From assembly GCA_949592205.1 (NCBI GenBank), contig CATIUR010000003.1:142763259-142827258 (forward strand): 64,000 nucleotides of DNA, given 5' to 3'. Origin of the DNA: Helichrysum umbraculigerum. Taxonomy: Eukaryota > Streptophyta > Magnoliopsida > Asterales > Asteraceae. This document shows positions 24,240-35,463 of the stretch, in pieces. The notes below the pieces were generated by a model. It did no database searches. It was given only the letters and a program-made list of their open reading frames with translations, and was not told where the DNA came from. Position numbers and translations under genes: made by a program. How positions within the stretch are numbered: position 1 is the stretch's first letter; the number at the start of each line of letters is the position of its first letter.

Positions 24240-24991
24240 AATACATTCTTTTTGGTGACGGAGTTGATTAAGTCTGGTTAGGGATCATATCGGAATAACA
24301 TGCAATTATTAGGAATAGTAAGTGTTATTTCGATCATCAGTATATTTGTCCACCTTAAATTTACTTGGCACATTTAAAACACCTTTTATAAAAATTATTT
24401 GAAGACAATTATCGGTATTGTTTGTCCACCTAAACATGTTACATCCGTGTCTGTGAGTTAACCTTTTATTGTTAAAATGAATATTTCACAATGGTTCCCA
24501 CCATAGATATACCCCTATAACTTAGACATTAACATAGTTTCCAAATTTAGAAAGAATATAAGAGAATCAATTTTAAGAATCAAGCCAGCGGTGACAGGTC
24601 TGTACTTGCGTACAACAGAGCAACATAACTTGATTCAGGTATAAGCAAAACTAAACGCAGTCAAACCAAATTTGTGGCGACCTTGTGTAGTATCTTAAAT
24701 TTAAGACTTTGCAAGTGCATTGACTCACGTTTGCTTAGTTTTGAGAGTAAGCTGAATTGAGACCAGGTCTGCACTTACGTACAATAGAGGAAACAATCAG
24801 CATACTCCCCTAAAAGATCTCAGATATACGATCCAAAAATAGAAGTATGTCAAGCTATGCTAAGGAATTAAGACGTAGAGTCGTACATCACAAGGTGTTT
24901 ACCACATGATCATAGACATGTATGTAAATTACTTCTTAAAACCTCAGAGACCGGTGTGTACCATGCCTACCAATACATCGTATGATGAAGA
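24240..24991 (-). repeat. Non-coding region shared with block B
   Basis: Aligns closely with about 30530-31255 in block B, with words such as GTTATTTCGATCATCAGTAT and ACCGGTGTGTACCATGCC. Similarity stops at GATGAAG (24990), exactly where the truncated LTR of block A begins, which marks a recombination junction. No ORF. Confidence 0.75.
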
Positions 24992-25397
24992 TAAGTGTCG
25001 TTAGTTAGTTTTAATAGAAAAGTCATTTTCTGTATTTGCGACACTTAAGTTTAGCATTAGGCGACACTTGCCTTAGTGACGCATAGCGACACTTAGGTAA
25101 GTGACGCATGAGGGCGGCGACATGCGACACTTCCCAAGTGACGCATGTCTGCCGATTTTGTTTTAGTATAAATTGAAACCTACGGGTTTTCGGCTAGGGT
25201 TGACGAAACCCTAGCACCATTTGTCGACTAAGCACTTCTGTAAACAGTTCCAATACGATTTACAAGCTAATATACTCGTTTACTTTGATTAATCATTGTT
25301 TTCGGTTTGAGTTTATTACTTGTTTGTGTAATTGATTGATTCCGCCAATCTATTACTATCGATCAACACTTAGATCCACATCCAGGGGGCACTTTCA
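24992..25397 (+). repeat. 5' LTR of block A, missing its first 44 bases
   Basis: 406 bases, the inverted copy of 20007-20412, with no difference that I can see. It ends CACTTTCA. The missing U3 start, joined to block C internal DNA, shows this is not an original element end. Confidence 0.88.
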
Positions 25398-25399
25398 TC

Positions 25400-25411
25400 T
25401 GGTATCAGAGC
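25400..25411 (+). promoter_or_regulatory. tRNA-iMet primer binding site of block A
   Basis: TGGTATCAGAGC, two bases after the LTR end, is the standard primer site complementary to initiator methionine tRNA. It fixes the plus orientation of block A. Confidence 0.93.
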
Positions 25412-26124
25412 CTCGGAGTTGATTTGATCGACGTGTGTACGTGTATTGAAGTGTTTTCGGTTCGATTTTGTGAAGATCAAAGACATTCTAGCAAGATTAG
25501 GATCGATTTGGTGCTATTACTGTGTTTTGAGTAAAGATTTACAGGTTTCGTACGATTGGGACTCAAGAATTTTCGTTAGGTTTACGAAAATTCGATTTTT
25601 AGGGTTTTTGGGTGTTCACAGCCGTTTCTGCGTCACTCAGAGCGTCACTTCGACACTTTGTGCGGCACTTCGAGCGACACTTCTGTAAGGAACAATTAGG
25701 GTTTTTACGACACTCAAGTGCGTCACTTAGTAACGTCACTTGAGTATTATACGTCACTTACATTAGTGACACCTACTGTTCAATCCGACACTCTACTGCG
25801 TCATTTGATACGACACTTGTGTATCATCCGTCACTTACTACGAGTGACGCGTTACTTCTGTCAGTCACTTAAAGCGTCACTTACCTTAGTGACGCCTGCT
25901 ATTGCTAAGCGACACTCAAGTCCGTCACTTGAGTACGTCACTTACGTGTTTATAAGACACTCATCTCTAGTGTCGTTCTGTTTGTTTATCCGTCACTCGA
26001 TAGCGTCACTTATCAAGTGCCGCTACTCTTTGCGACACTAAGGTGCGTCACTTACCAAGTGACGCCTTTGTTACTAATCAGCTTCCAAGTTTTTTTTTTA
26101 AGTTGATTTTACAGGTACGCTTCA
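25412..26124 (+). other. Leader of block A with GCGTCACTT motifs
   Basis: Untranslated leader between primer site and gag. Bases 25,620-26,065 carry many GCGTCACTT, GCGACACTT and AAGTGACGC motifs, in looser arrangement than at 23,160. Open frames within it are incidental. Confidence 0.7.
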
Positions 26125-28890
26125 ATGTCTGATAAGGAAGATATTAGAGGAATCAGAGAGATGCTCAGACAGAGCAATGATATTGGATCCAGTAATAAAC
26201 CTCCGTTCTTTGGACCAGATTTAGATTATGTGTATTGGAGAGATAGATATGAACAGTATATAGATTTCCACTGTCCTGAACTGTGGGGACCTTTAAAAGA
26301 ACGATATGTTGCTCCAGTGGCTGAAGGAAATTATCGTGGTGTTCCTCCAGCTAAAACATATAATGCTATGTCACCTCAAGAGAAAAAGGAGTATGAAACA
26401 GAAAGAAAGGCTCATTCTTCTATCTGTATGTGTTTGCCAAAGGATGTTATGAGACTCTTTAAATCTCATGACACAACTTATGATCTGTGGAAGGCAATTG
26501 AGACAAGATGCGGAGGAAATGAAAAGTACAAGGAGGCTAAGCTAGAATTAATCAAAAAGCAGTATGATCTATTTGACATGATTCCTAATGAGCTGACTTC
26601 CAGTTTATTCACTCGATACTCACATCTGGTTAGTGAGTTAAATGAAGGAGGATACAATCTCCCTGCACTTGAGGTAAACAAGAAGTTGCTAGACGTGTTG
26701 CCAAGTGCTTGGGATGTGAAAGTCCAATTTTTAAAAGAAAATCCAGAATTACAGAGGATGACTTTGGATCAATTGATAGGTATTCTACAAGCTCATGCGA
26801 TGGAATTGAAGAAGAAAGAATGTAAGTCAGGTGGATCTGTACAGAATGCCACAACTGGTGGAGTTGGACTAGTCAATTCTGGCAAGAGTTACGGTGGAGT
26901 AGCATTTATAACGGATACCAATTCATCTTCTGCTTCTTCTGGAGGTCATCATACAGCTTATCTTTCTGGTACATCTCAAGGAAATCAACAACAGGCTCCA
27001 GTTTCACCAGCAATACAAGAGCAAGCTGCAATTTATACAGCTTTTCTGAGCTCTTACAAAGATTTGGTTACTCAACCAAATACAACTTTGGAACTGATCA
27101 AGGAGGATTACGGACAATTGGATGAAGATGATCTAGAACAGATGGACTTGAATTGGAACATTGCTATGATAACAAGAAGGGTTCAAAAATTCTTGCAACG
27201 AACTGGACGCAAGAGTTTAGAAGGCAATGGGAAGTCAGGATTTGGTTTTGATAAAAGCAAGGTCCGTTGTTATAACTGCCAGAATTTGGGTCATTTCGCT
27301 AGGGAATGCGAGAAACCCAAGATGCCACCGTCGGGCCTTACTAAACCTGATCCTCCAAAAACGAAAGAAGAGGGCAAGACGTTAGTTGTGGACAATGCTT
27401 TGGTGGTTTTTGAGCCAACTACTCATGACTGGAATGCGGAGGCTACAAAGTTTCAACAGTGTCTCATGGCTCATATTACACCTGAGGTACAAAATGAATC
27501 ACCTGAACCTTTAAACTGTATCTCATGCATTAATCTAACTGAATCTCTAGAGGCTTTTCAAAAGGATAACCAAGAGTTGCGAGATAAAGTTGCAAAACTT
27601 AATGAGTCAAATAAGTTTTTGAAAGAAAATGAAAAACTCTATGAAAAACATATTGAAGCTCATAAGTTAGATACTCAAACTTATAAAGCTAAAGTTTTTA
27701 GTCAACAGGATGCAATTAAAAGTTATCTTACTGAAATTGAACTGTTAAACAAAGAGCTTTCAGACTTAAAAGGTGAGTATGGTAATTATCAAGATAAAGT
27801 CTTAGGGTCAACTTCTGCGACAATGATCTTTAATGAAATTATTAGCAATCATAAGCAGGATAGGAAAAGTAAGGGAGGAAAATGAATAGGTTTTGTTGAA
27901 ATAGCACCTCCTCCTACTTATACTCCTTTACCTGTTAAGGAAGGCCTTGATGAAATTCCAGTTGATTATGCTAAGTTGTTGGGTATCAAGGGTAAAGTGG
28001 CTAAATCTAACAAACAGGAGAAGGAGAAAACCACGAGGCCAAAGTATCCCACTCCTAAGTTTGTTAAGCCACTGAATAAATCTCCTGTTAGTGCTGAGGA
28101 GATTGTTGAGCAAAAGGATGTATCTCCAGTTTGTTTTGAGGAGATCGTTGAGATTGAGGATATTACGGATCAGGAGTATCCTGAAGTTAAGAGAGTTGAA
28201 GTTAAACCTGAAAAGGTGGTTTCAAAAGTTGAACCTGAATTTAAGGTTCAAACAAATAAGGGTAAAGCCAAGGTTTTAAACTCAAAACAACAAACTTTAC
28301 AGTCACCTGTAAAGATTTTGCAACGAAAATTAGTAAATGAAAAAGTTTTGTCTGATAAACCTTCAACTTCGACCTCTCAACCAAAGCAAACATTTTCTAA
28401 GACATGTACTCAATGTTCATGTTCTAGAAATGTTTCTCCACCTCCTGTGGTAATGCCTCAGCCTCAGCCGTTAGTTGAGACTCGTTCTTGTTTCTACTGC
28501 AAGAGACAAGGACATTTGATCCGTGACTGTCCCAAGCTGTCAAATCAGCGCTATGGGAGAGAGATGCCTAGGACATCAGTTTATAGAAATTCTTTTTCAA
28601 AATCTCCACCTAGGCGTTACTCAAAGTCTCCCAAGCCTGTTCTGAAGCTAAGTAATGTTGAGCAAAAACCTTTGCCAATTCAAAAGCCCAACATTATTTC
28701 TGATATCAATTCCGAACCTTCAAAAGTTTGGAAACGAAAAGAGTCTGATGCTGACTCTTCAGTCGTCAACAATAACACTTCAGATAAAAATTCTAATTTG
28801 TTTAAAGATAAAGTCCTATCTGACGTGCTTATTGTTGATGACCATGGAAGACCTAAGTCTGTAAAGGCTTGGGTCTCCGTTTCTCACTAA
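26125..28890 (+). CDS. gag: Copia-type gag with two zinc knuckles, one in-frame TGA
   Basis: One continuous frame except for TGA at 27883-27885: 586 codons before it, then in-frame coding to TAA at 28890. Residues 1-230 form the UBN2/gag nucleocapsid region. The first CCHC zinc knuckle lies at about 382-395 (CYNCQNLGHFAREC). A coiled coil follows, and a second CCHC (CFYCKRQGHLIRDC) lies after the TGA. Gag binds the element RNA and builds the virus-like particle. The TGA is probably a point mutation, because the block B gag has no stop there. The end of gag (VKAWVS) is conserved with block B, so gag termination before pol is a family trait. Confidence 0.85.
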
Positions 28891-29692
28891 TCTCTTTCTT
28901 TGATGTGTTGCAGCAGTCGGAACGTGTGAAGGATAGTTTATGGTATATGGATAGTGGCTGCTCGCGACACATGACTGGCGATGTGTCTCTTCTGACGGAT
29001 ATTAAACCATACTCGGGAGGATACGTTGCTTTCGCGGGAGATTCAGGAGGAACGATTTCGGGAAAGGGAACGCTAACAAATGGAAAAGTTAGCTTTGAAA
29101 ATGTGAATTATGTGGCTGAGCTGACTCACAACTTGCTGAGCGTTTCACAAGTTTGTGACAAGTACTACACCACGTTATTCACAAAGACGGAATGTGTAAT
29201 ATTGAAGCCGGGGTATGTCATTCCTGAGGATTGGGTATTGATGCGGGCACCTAGAAAGAATGACACCTATGTGATGAATATGCGAACTGTGGAGACTACA
29301 AGTGACTATACTTGTTTTCTTTCAAAGGCTTCAGAAAAGGAATCACTCCTTTGGCACAGACGGATGGGACATATTCATTTCCGTAAAATGAATTTTCTGA
29401 TTAATAATGATTTAGTGAGGGGAGTTCCAAAACAGTCATTTGCTCTACAAGATGACTGCGTTTCTTGTCACAAAGGAAAACTCCACAAGAAGTCCCACAA
29501 GTCTAAGGTAGTGAATTCTATTGCAGCTCCGTTGGAACTACTGCATATGGATCTGTTCGGTCCAGTTTCAACAAAGAGCATTGGTGGTCGGTCTTACTGC
29601 TTGGTAGTTACTGATGACTACTCAAGGTTTTCGTGGGTATATTTCTTGACTACAAAGGGGGAGACTCCTGATATTCTGGTGTATTTGTTGGA
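28869..29692 (+). pseudogene. pol: Truncated pol: protease and start of integrase
   Basis: Overlaps the gag end in the -1 frame, suggesting frameshifting or splicing (a TGTTGCAG acceptor-like site is at the overlap). It has the protease motif DSGCSRHMTGD, the gag-pre-integrase zinc finger (HRRMGHIHF ... CVSCHKGK) and the integrase start (LLHMDLFGPV ... VVTDDYSRF). Coding is cut after PDILVYLL, where block B LTR sequence begins. The rest of integrase, reverse transcriptase and RNase H are absent. Confidence 0.88.
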
Positions 29693-30139
29693 CGTTTCTG
29701 ATCTTGGATCTGATCGAATCTTTTGATTGAATATATGAACGTATTAATCGAATCAAACACGCAATTCTCTATAATCTTTGTATATATTCACAATTGAATA
29801 ATCAAGATTACAAGATACAAACTCACAAACTCGTTTTCTCTCCTCCTCACACACAAAAACGGCTCTCCACTTTCTCAAATGTCTAACCCTAATTTTGAGT
29901 TTAACACTTCTATTTATAGTGTAATCTGACCTACATGCGACACTAGCTAAGTGTCGCATGAACCGACCCGTGCGACACTAGCTAAGTGTCGCATAAACAC
30001 TAATTCTGTGTATATATTCTATTTCACTATTCGTTTACAGACTCGCATATACACACTAAACATTATACATACGTAGACTAATTGACTTTGACAATTACAA
30101 ACGTTTGACCAACTGACTGACACACAAAATGCACCAACA
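29693..30139 (-). repeat. 3' LTR of block B, lacking 9 terminal bases
   Basis: 447 bases matching 34896-35342 with no difference that I can see. The outer end, which should read TGAAAGTCC, is replaced by pol-derived sequence of block A, so this LTR end never integrated by itself. Confidence 0.85.
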
Positions 30140-30152
30140 AACTCCCCCATGT
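30140..30152 (-). promoter_or_regulatory. Polypurine tract of block B
   Basis: Reads GACATGGGGGAGTT on the minus strand, directly before the TGTTGGTGCA start of the LTR. Confidence 0.8.
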
Positions 30153-31842
30153 CAGCAGCTTGGTCAAATAAGTCTTCAATTAGTCTTCATCAACAAACTC
30201 TTTCATGTCTTCAACAATCACAAGCTCCCCCATTGAGATAGCATGGTCTTCAAATAAAATCTTGATGTCCAAATTCATGTGACTGACACAAACTTATCAA
30301 ACAATAAGATTTTCAAACTCAGTGACCATCTCTCAATCATCAGTAGTATCTCCAATAGAATTTGTCTTCACAGTCTTTGGAGAATAACCGACATCCTTTA
30401 CATCTTCAATATTTGACTTTAACAAGATATGTGATATTTGAAGAAAATAACATAGAAATAAAATCTTTTTGTATTTTTCTTTATAAATAAAAAGTAAAGG
30501 ATAAAGATTAAAATAAATTGGGGATAGGATTGTTTTAGGTCTGCTTAGGGATCATATCAGATCAACATGCAATTATTAGGAAATAGTAAGTGTTATTTCG
30601 ATCATCAGTATATTTGTCCACTTTAAATTTACTTGACATATTTAAAGCACCTTTTATAAAAATTAGTTCAAGACGATTATCGGTATTGTTTGTCCACTTA
30701 AACATATTACATCCGTATCTGTGAGCTAACCTTTATTGTTAGTATGGATATTAATTTTGTGAAACCTATTATATGATATACTGATAAACTTTAGTAAAAC
30801 GCATAACGCTGCATATTTTACAGACAAGGTAGATATTACAAGACCAAGTTTATCTCGGCTTTCTCGTAACATACACTTGACCTTTAAATTTAGGCATACA
30901 TCAAACCTATAATGAAGATACTAGTGGCCCCAGATCTGTACTTAGTACAACAGAGGGTCCCTTAGTATGAACATAACAAGTTTGAGACTATTTGCATAAC
31001 TAATGGATTCAGGTCTGTACGTAAGTACAACAATAGTCACCATTAGTTAGACTAATAATCATATTAATACTATATGCCAATTTTGCATTTACATAATGAT
31101 TATGACAGCGTATGGTAGTACCTTCATTTATCAATTAAGACTTATGTCATACATCATATAACATTTTTCACAAAGTAAAAGACAAGTTTTAATTATTACT
31201 TCTTACTCACTCACAAACCGGTGTGTACCATGCCTACCGATACATCATATGATGAAGCCAATGTTTATAAAAGCTATTTTAAATATGCCAGATAAACCTA
31301 CTGACACATCAAACATAAACCTTAAAATTTCAAATTTTATGCATGTCACCCGATGTACTATCATATCCCAAGTTGTTTACAGACACAATCCAACATCTTT
31401 TCAAGAAATAAGAATCTTGCTGTTCACATTTCTGATCCAAGTAATCAGAATTTTTAATACTTTAAAATTACTCCCCCTGAACAGCAAATTCTTATTGCAA
31501 TTCTAAGTCAAAGGCAATCCCCTTAAATCTTAAAACATATATTTTTGGATTTTTTTAATTTTAACAAATTTCGCAACATTGCATTTCTTTGATACTAAAA
31601 AGTATAAAGAATGGCTGTTGCACTACTAACAAATAAAAGTAGATAATTATCAAAATCACATATCAAGTCAAGTCAAATGCCTTTTAGCACTTTTACCACC
31701 TCGTAACATCGAAAATCTCATCCATCAAAATCATCACACACGAGCACTTTGAAAACAATATTCCAAAAATATTCACATCCTTGCAGTCACTAAAAATATT
31801 AGCTATCAAAAATCTGACTGCAACATCACAAACAAGCAAACA
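30153..31842. other. Non-coding 3' region of block B
   Basis: Fills the place where pol should be. Bases 30530-31255 match 24240-24990 of block C. No protease, integrase or reverse transcriptase remnant is seen, so pol was lost cleanly. Confidence 0.7.
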
Positions 31843-34155
31843 TTAGTACTTATGGGACACCCAAGCCTTGATAGACTTGGGTTGTCCATGGTCATCCATA
31901 ACCATCACATCAATGAGTTTATGATATTTTAAAAACTCAGACGATTTCATTGATGTGTTGTTTGTGGATTTGGGTTTCCAAACCTGTGTAGGTTCAGATG
32001 ATTTGTTTTCAACAATGTTGTGCTGTTGAACTTGAGGTCTAATAGGCACAACTTTGTTTACTCTAGCCACGGGTTCGGGAGAAGGGGATGTATGTCTTGA
32101 CATAGGCGAATACGAACCACGCCTTGGAAAAGTTCTACAAAAAGAATTCCTAAAAGAGGAAGTTCTTGGCATCCCTCTACCAAACCTATCTAGGGATAAT
32201 AACCGACAATCCCTAATTATATGTCCTTGTTGTCCACAATGGAAACAAGAACGTCGTTCAATGTACGACCTATTCCAATGATTACCCACAAAAGGTTGAG
32301 GTGGAGAATGAACTGTTGGAAGCTTAGAAGATGAGGCATTTACAGGACGTGAACACTTATGTGTACACGTTGATGTAGAAGCCTCAGAAGTTGAACAAGT
32401 TGATGTTGAAGGTTGTTCACTTTTAGATTTTACATTTGAATCCTTCATTTGATGTTGAACCATTTTGGATTCATTTTCAACCTTGTTTTTACCCTTTGTA
32501 TTTGAAACCTTTACAGTTTCATTGGTAAGTATATGATTTTCTGGCTTTACATTAACTTTTTCAACTTTGATTTCAGCCTCTTCCGGTAGATCCTCTATCT
32601 CAACACCCTCCTCTACACTAACTGGAGGTGTACTATCAGACTTAACAAAAGTAGGCAAGGGATACTCTGTCCGTTTAGTTTTCTCCTTTGCCTGCCTTTT
32701 GGGATTGGATGTAGCTTCTTTAGACTTTGTAGCTGGCCATGATGAGTAGTCAGCCACAAGTTCTTCGGTGCCTTCCTTAACAGGCAGAGGATAGTGATTA
32801 GTAGGAGGTGGAACTGAGTTATACCCTATTCCGGCCTTACTACTTGTATTTGTCCTCTGCTTGTCAACAATTTCATCGAAGATTTTATGAGAGTTTGAGA
32901 AACTTGTGATTCCCTTTTTAAAAGAGTCAGACTCAGACTTTAGCTCAGAAAGTTCTTTATTCAACAAATCAATTTCTGTTAAATAGCTTTTAATTGCATC
33001 TTGTTGACTAAAGACTTTTGCTTTAAAGGTTTGAGTATCTAACTTATAAGCTTCAATCTGCTTATCATAAAGTTTTTCATTAGCTTTTAGAAACTTATTT
33101 GATTCAGTAAGTTTCTCAACCTTTTCTCTCAAGTCTACATAGTCTATTTGAAAACATTTTAAAGAAGCTTCCAATTTAATACAGGAGATACATGTAAAAG
33201 GTTTTTCAGATTCTGTTTCTACCTCATGTATCTTTGCCAAGAATGCACTGTGTTGAACCTTTTCTTGAGTCGCACTTGAATCAAACATTCCCTGAGAATA
33301 CACGGTCATCGCCTGTGATGTTGTATGATTCTCTGGAGTCTTGGGAGCTGAAGGTGTAGTGAATCCAGATGAGGGATTTTTATTCTCCACACATTCCTTA
33401 GCAAAGTGCCCATGAATCTGACAGTTCTTGCATTTCACTTTGCTTTTATTAAAACCAAGACCTGTATCACCATCATCATCCAGGTCTTTTCTACCCGTTC
33501 TCTGGAGAAACTTCTTAGTTCTTTGGGTTATCATGGCCATACTCCATTTGATGTCCATCTGCTCGAGATCATCAGAATCAATCTGTTCAAAGTCTTCTTC
33601 AGTAAGCTGTAGAGTACTAGCCTTCTTGGAAAGAAAATTCTCATAAGAGTTGAGGAAAGCTGCAAAGATTGTAGCATGATCCTCAGTAGCCTTTGAAGGA
33701 GCTGTATGAGAGATATAAGAAGCATATGAAGTGCTAGTAGAAGTAGATGCTGCTGAGTTGGAAGTAGATCTCGAAGTATCATTTAGACTAGGAATTTGAA
33801 TATTAGCCTCTGACTTCTTTTCCTTTTGATCGTAAGCCGCTACAAGAGCATCCCATAACCCTATAGAAGTTGCTTGATCTTTAAATTTATTAATCACAAC
33901 TTCTGGCAAGCACTTGGTAATCATCTCATACGCTCTATTGTCTTTATCAAACTCTTCTCGTTCTTTGACTGACATTTGTGCTCTTGACTTAAGCACTCCA
34001 TCGAGTTTTGGTTGCTCATATCGATCAATGGTGTTAAACCAATTCCACAGATTTGGATCATTGTATTCAATGAAATTGCATAACTTAATCTTCCAACTCG
34101 CAAAATCACTATAGAACAAAGATGTAGAAGGAGGCATTTTCGCACCAAAAGCCAT
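31843..34155 (-). CDS. gag: Intact gag of a gag-only Copia-type element
   Basis: Uninterrupted 770-codon ORF. The N-terminus (MAFGAKMPPSTSLF) resembles plant Copia gag. Two CCHC zinc knuckles are present, at about residues 242-255 (CKNCQIHGHFAKEC) and near 660 (CFHCGQQGHIIRDC), with a coiled coil between them nearly identical to that of block A. Compared with block A, about 100 residues of the UBN2 region are missing in frame: the protein passes from LWDALVAAYDQ directly to KEKKSEAN. With intact LTRs, primer site and gag but no pol, it fits the non-autonomous TR-GAG class, mobilised by a partner such as the block A family. Confidence 0.85.
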   Translation of the reverse strand: MAFGAKMPPSTSLFYSDFASWKIKLCNFIEYNDPNLWNWFNTIDRYEQPKLDGVLKSRAQMSVKEREEFDKDNRAYEMITKCLPEVVINKFKDQATSIGLWDALVAAYDQKEKKSEANIQIPSLNDTSRSTSNSAASTSTSTSYASYISHTAPSKATEDHATIFAAFLNSYENFLSKKASTLQLTEEDFEQIDSDDLEQMDIKWSMAMITQRTKKFLQRTGRKDLDDDGDTGLGFNKSKVKCKNCQIHGHFAKECVENKNPSSGFTTPSAPKTPENHTTSQAMTVYSQGMFDSSATQEKVQHSAFLAKIHEVETESEKPFTCISCIKLEASLKCFQIDYVDLREKVEKLTESNKFLKANEKLYDKQIEAYKLDTQTFKAKVFSQQDAIKSYLTEIDLLNKELSELKSESDSFKKGITSFSNSHKIFDEIVDKQRTNTSSKAGIGYNSVPPPTNHYPLPVKEGTEELVADYSSWPATKSKEATSNPKRQAKEKTKRTEYPLPTFVKSDSTPPVSVEEGVEIEDLPEEAEIKVEKVNVKPENHILTNETVKVSNTKGKNKVENESKMVQHQMKDSNVKSKSEQPSTSTCSTSEASTSTCTHKCSRPVNASSSKLPTVHSPPQPFVGNHWNRSYIERRSCFHCGQQGHIIRDCRLLSLDRFGRGMPRTSSFRNSFCRTFPRRGSYSPMSRHTSPSPEPVARVNKVVPIRPQVQQHNIVENKSSEPTQVWKPKSTNNTSMKSSEFLKYHKLIDVMVMDDHGQPKSIKAWVSHKY

Positions 34156-34391
34156 ATCCGAAAACCGACAGAGTGTAGCGAAACTTTTCCGACACTAAAA
34201 TTAGGTACTTTTAAGTTCAAAAACAAAATTTGGTACTACCAAAATTTTCGCGAATTTCCCGCCAAAATTTCGTCCGAAAACGTCAAAAATTGGCCGGGTA
34301 AAATGAAACTTTTTTCAGCCTAAAATTGAACAGTTGTAAGGCTAAGGAAAAATTTTGGAAATGCAAAATTTTTCGGAGATTTCCCGCCAAA

Positions 34392-34428
<37 letters not shown>

Positions 34429-34872
34429 CTTTCCGAATCTAGCGCGACACTAGGTTAGTGTCGCTAAGAAGTGTCGCACTGAAGTGACGCACTGTAGTGA
34501 CGCATAGAAGTGTCGCACTGAAGTGTCGCTATGTAGTGTCGCTAAAAGACAAGTGTCGTTATCAAGTGTCGCTGAAACCCTAATTGGCGACACTTAAGGA
34601 AGTGTCGCTATGGAAGTGACGCTAGTAAGGAAGTGACGCTGGTAAGTGACGCTATGTCGCGGCCAGCAGCCCCAAAAACCCCAAAAACGAATTTTTTCGA
34701 AACCCTAACGAAAATTGACGAACGAACGATGAACAGGGCTCAAAAATCAACCCAAAACACGATATAATCAACACAAATAACCCAGAAACTAATTATAATC
34801 AATTAATACCTTCACGAATCAACCGAAAACACTCAAAATAACGATCCGAAACCGACGAATCCTCGATTCTTG
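34156..34872 (-). other. Leader of block B with GTGTCGC motif cluster
   Basis: Between primer site and gag on the minus strand. It holds an A run (about 34,399-34,428 in plus coordinates as T) and many AAGTGTCGC / AAGTGACGC motifs at 34,440-34,660. The run may be replication slippage. Confidence 0.7.
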
Positions 34873-34884
34873 GCTCTGATACCA
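34873..34884 (-). promoter_or_regulatory. tRNA-iMet primer binding site of block B
   Basis: TGGTATCAGAGC on the minus strand, two bases inside the LTR. It fixes the orientation of block B. Confidence 0.92.
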
Positions 34885-34886
34885 GT

Positions 34887-35342
34887 TGAAAGTCCCGTTT
34901 CTGATCTTGGATCTGATCGAATCTTTTGATTGAATATATGAACGTATTAATCGAATCAAACACGCAATTCTCTATAATCTTTGTATATATTCACAATTGA
35001 ATAATCAAGATTACAAGATACAAACTCACAAACTCGTTTTCTCTCCTCCTCACACACAAAAACGGCTCTCCACTTTCTCAAATGTCTAACCCTAATTTTG
35101 AGTTTAACACTTCTATTTATAGTGTAATCTGACCTACATGCGACACTAGCTAAGTGTCGCATGAACCGACCCGTGCGACACTAGCTAAGTGTCGCATAAA
35201 CACTAATTCTGTGTATATATTCTATTTCACTATTCGTTTACAGACTCGCATATACACACTAAACATTATACATACGTAGACTAATTGACTTTGACAATTA
35301 CAAACGTTTGACCAACTGACTGACACACAAAATGCACCAACA
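34887..35342 (-). repeat. 5' LTR of block B (complete, 456 bp)
   Basis: Minus-strand start TGTTGGTGCATTTTG, end GGACTTTCA. It forms the right end of the composite and abuts the ATTCT duplication. Confidence 0.9.
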
Positions 35343-35347
35343 ATTCT
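35343..35347. repeat. Right target-site duplication ATTCT
   Basis: Partner of 20002-20006. Array sequence continues TAACAAAG exactly as in intact units. Confidence 0.93.
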
Positions 35348-35463
35348 TAACAAAGAAAGGAGAATCTAACAAAAGTGATTGATGAATATATGAATATTGT
35401 TTAATGGGGATTTGTTCATCTAAAGATGGTGATGAATATTGCACATGTAGCTATCGATGTTGA

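Larger units (their letters stand above)
20007..35342. mobile_element. Composite Copia-type retrotransposon insertion, 15,336 bp
   Basis: The whole block is bounded by TG...CA and a perfect 5-bp duplication, as in one integration event. The left end is an LTR of type AC and the right end is an LTR of type B; the two are related but clearly different. Inside are block C (20007-24991, minus orientation: extra ORF, polypurine tract, LTR), block A (24992-29692, plus orientation: truncated LTR, primer site, gag, partial pol) and block B (29693-35342, minus orientation: gag-only element with two LTRs). LTRs of A and C look identical by eye, as do those of B, so both parents were recent. Reverse transcriptase, RNase H and most of integrase are absent, so the block cannot move by itself. 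Confidence 0.8.
19003..35463 (+). pseudogene. Defensin-like pseudogene psi-B, unit IV, split by retroelement
   Basis: Signal exon remnant 19003-19089; second-exon remnant 19410-19534, where the first codon is followed at once by a stop (ATGTAA). The insertion begins at 19516, the retroelement interrupts it at 20006, and the cysteine tail resumes at 35404-35460, here directly followed by TGA. This is the most decayed of the four copies. Confidence 0.8.

Noticed and set aside
26478..26854. Minus-strand frames under block A gag
   Set aside because: Shadows of the well-supported gag frame on the other strand.
29753..29959. 68-codon frame present twice (also 34956-35162)
   Set aside because: It is inside both LTRs of block B and is duplicated only because LTRs are; no start or domain evidence.
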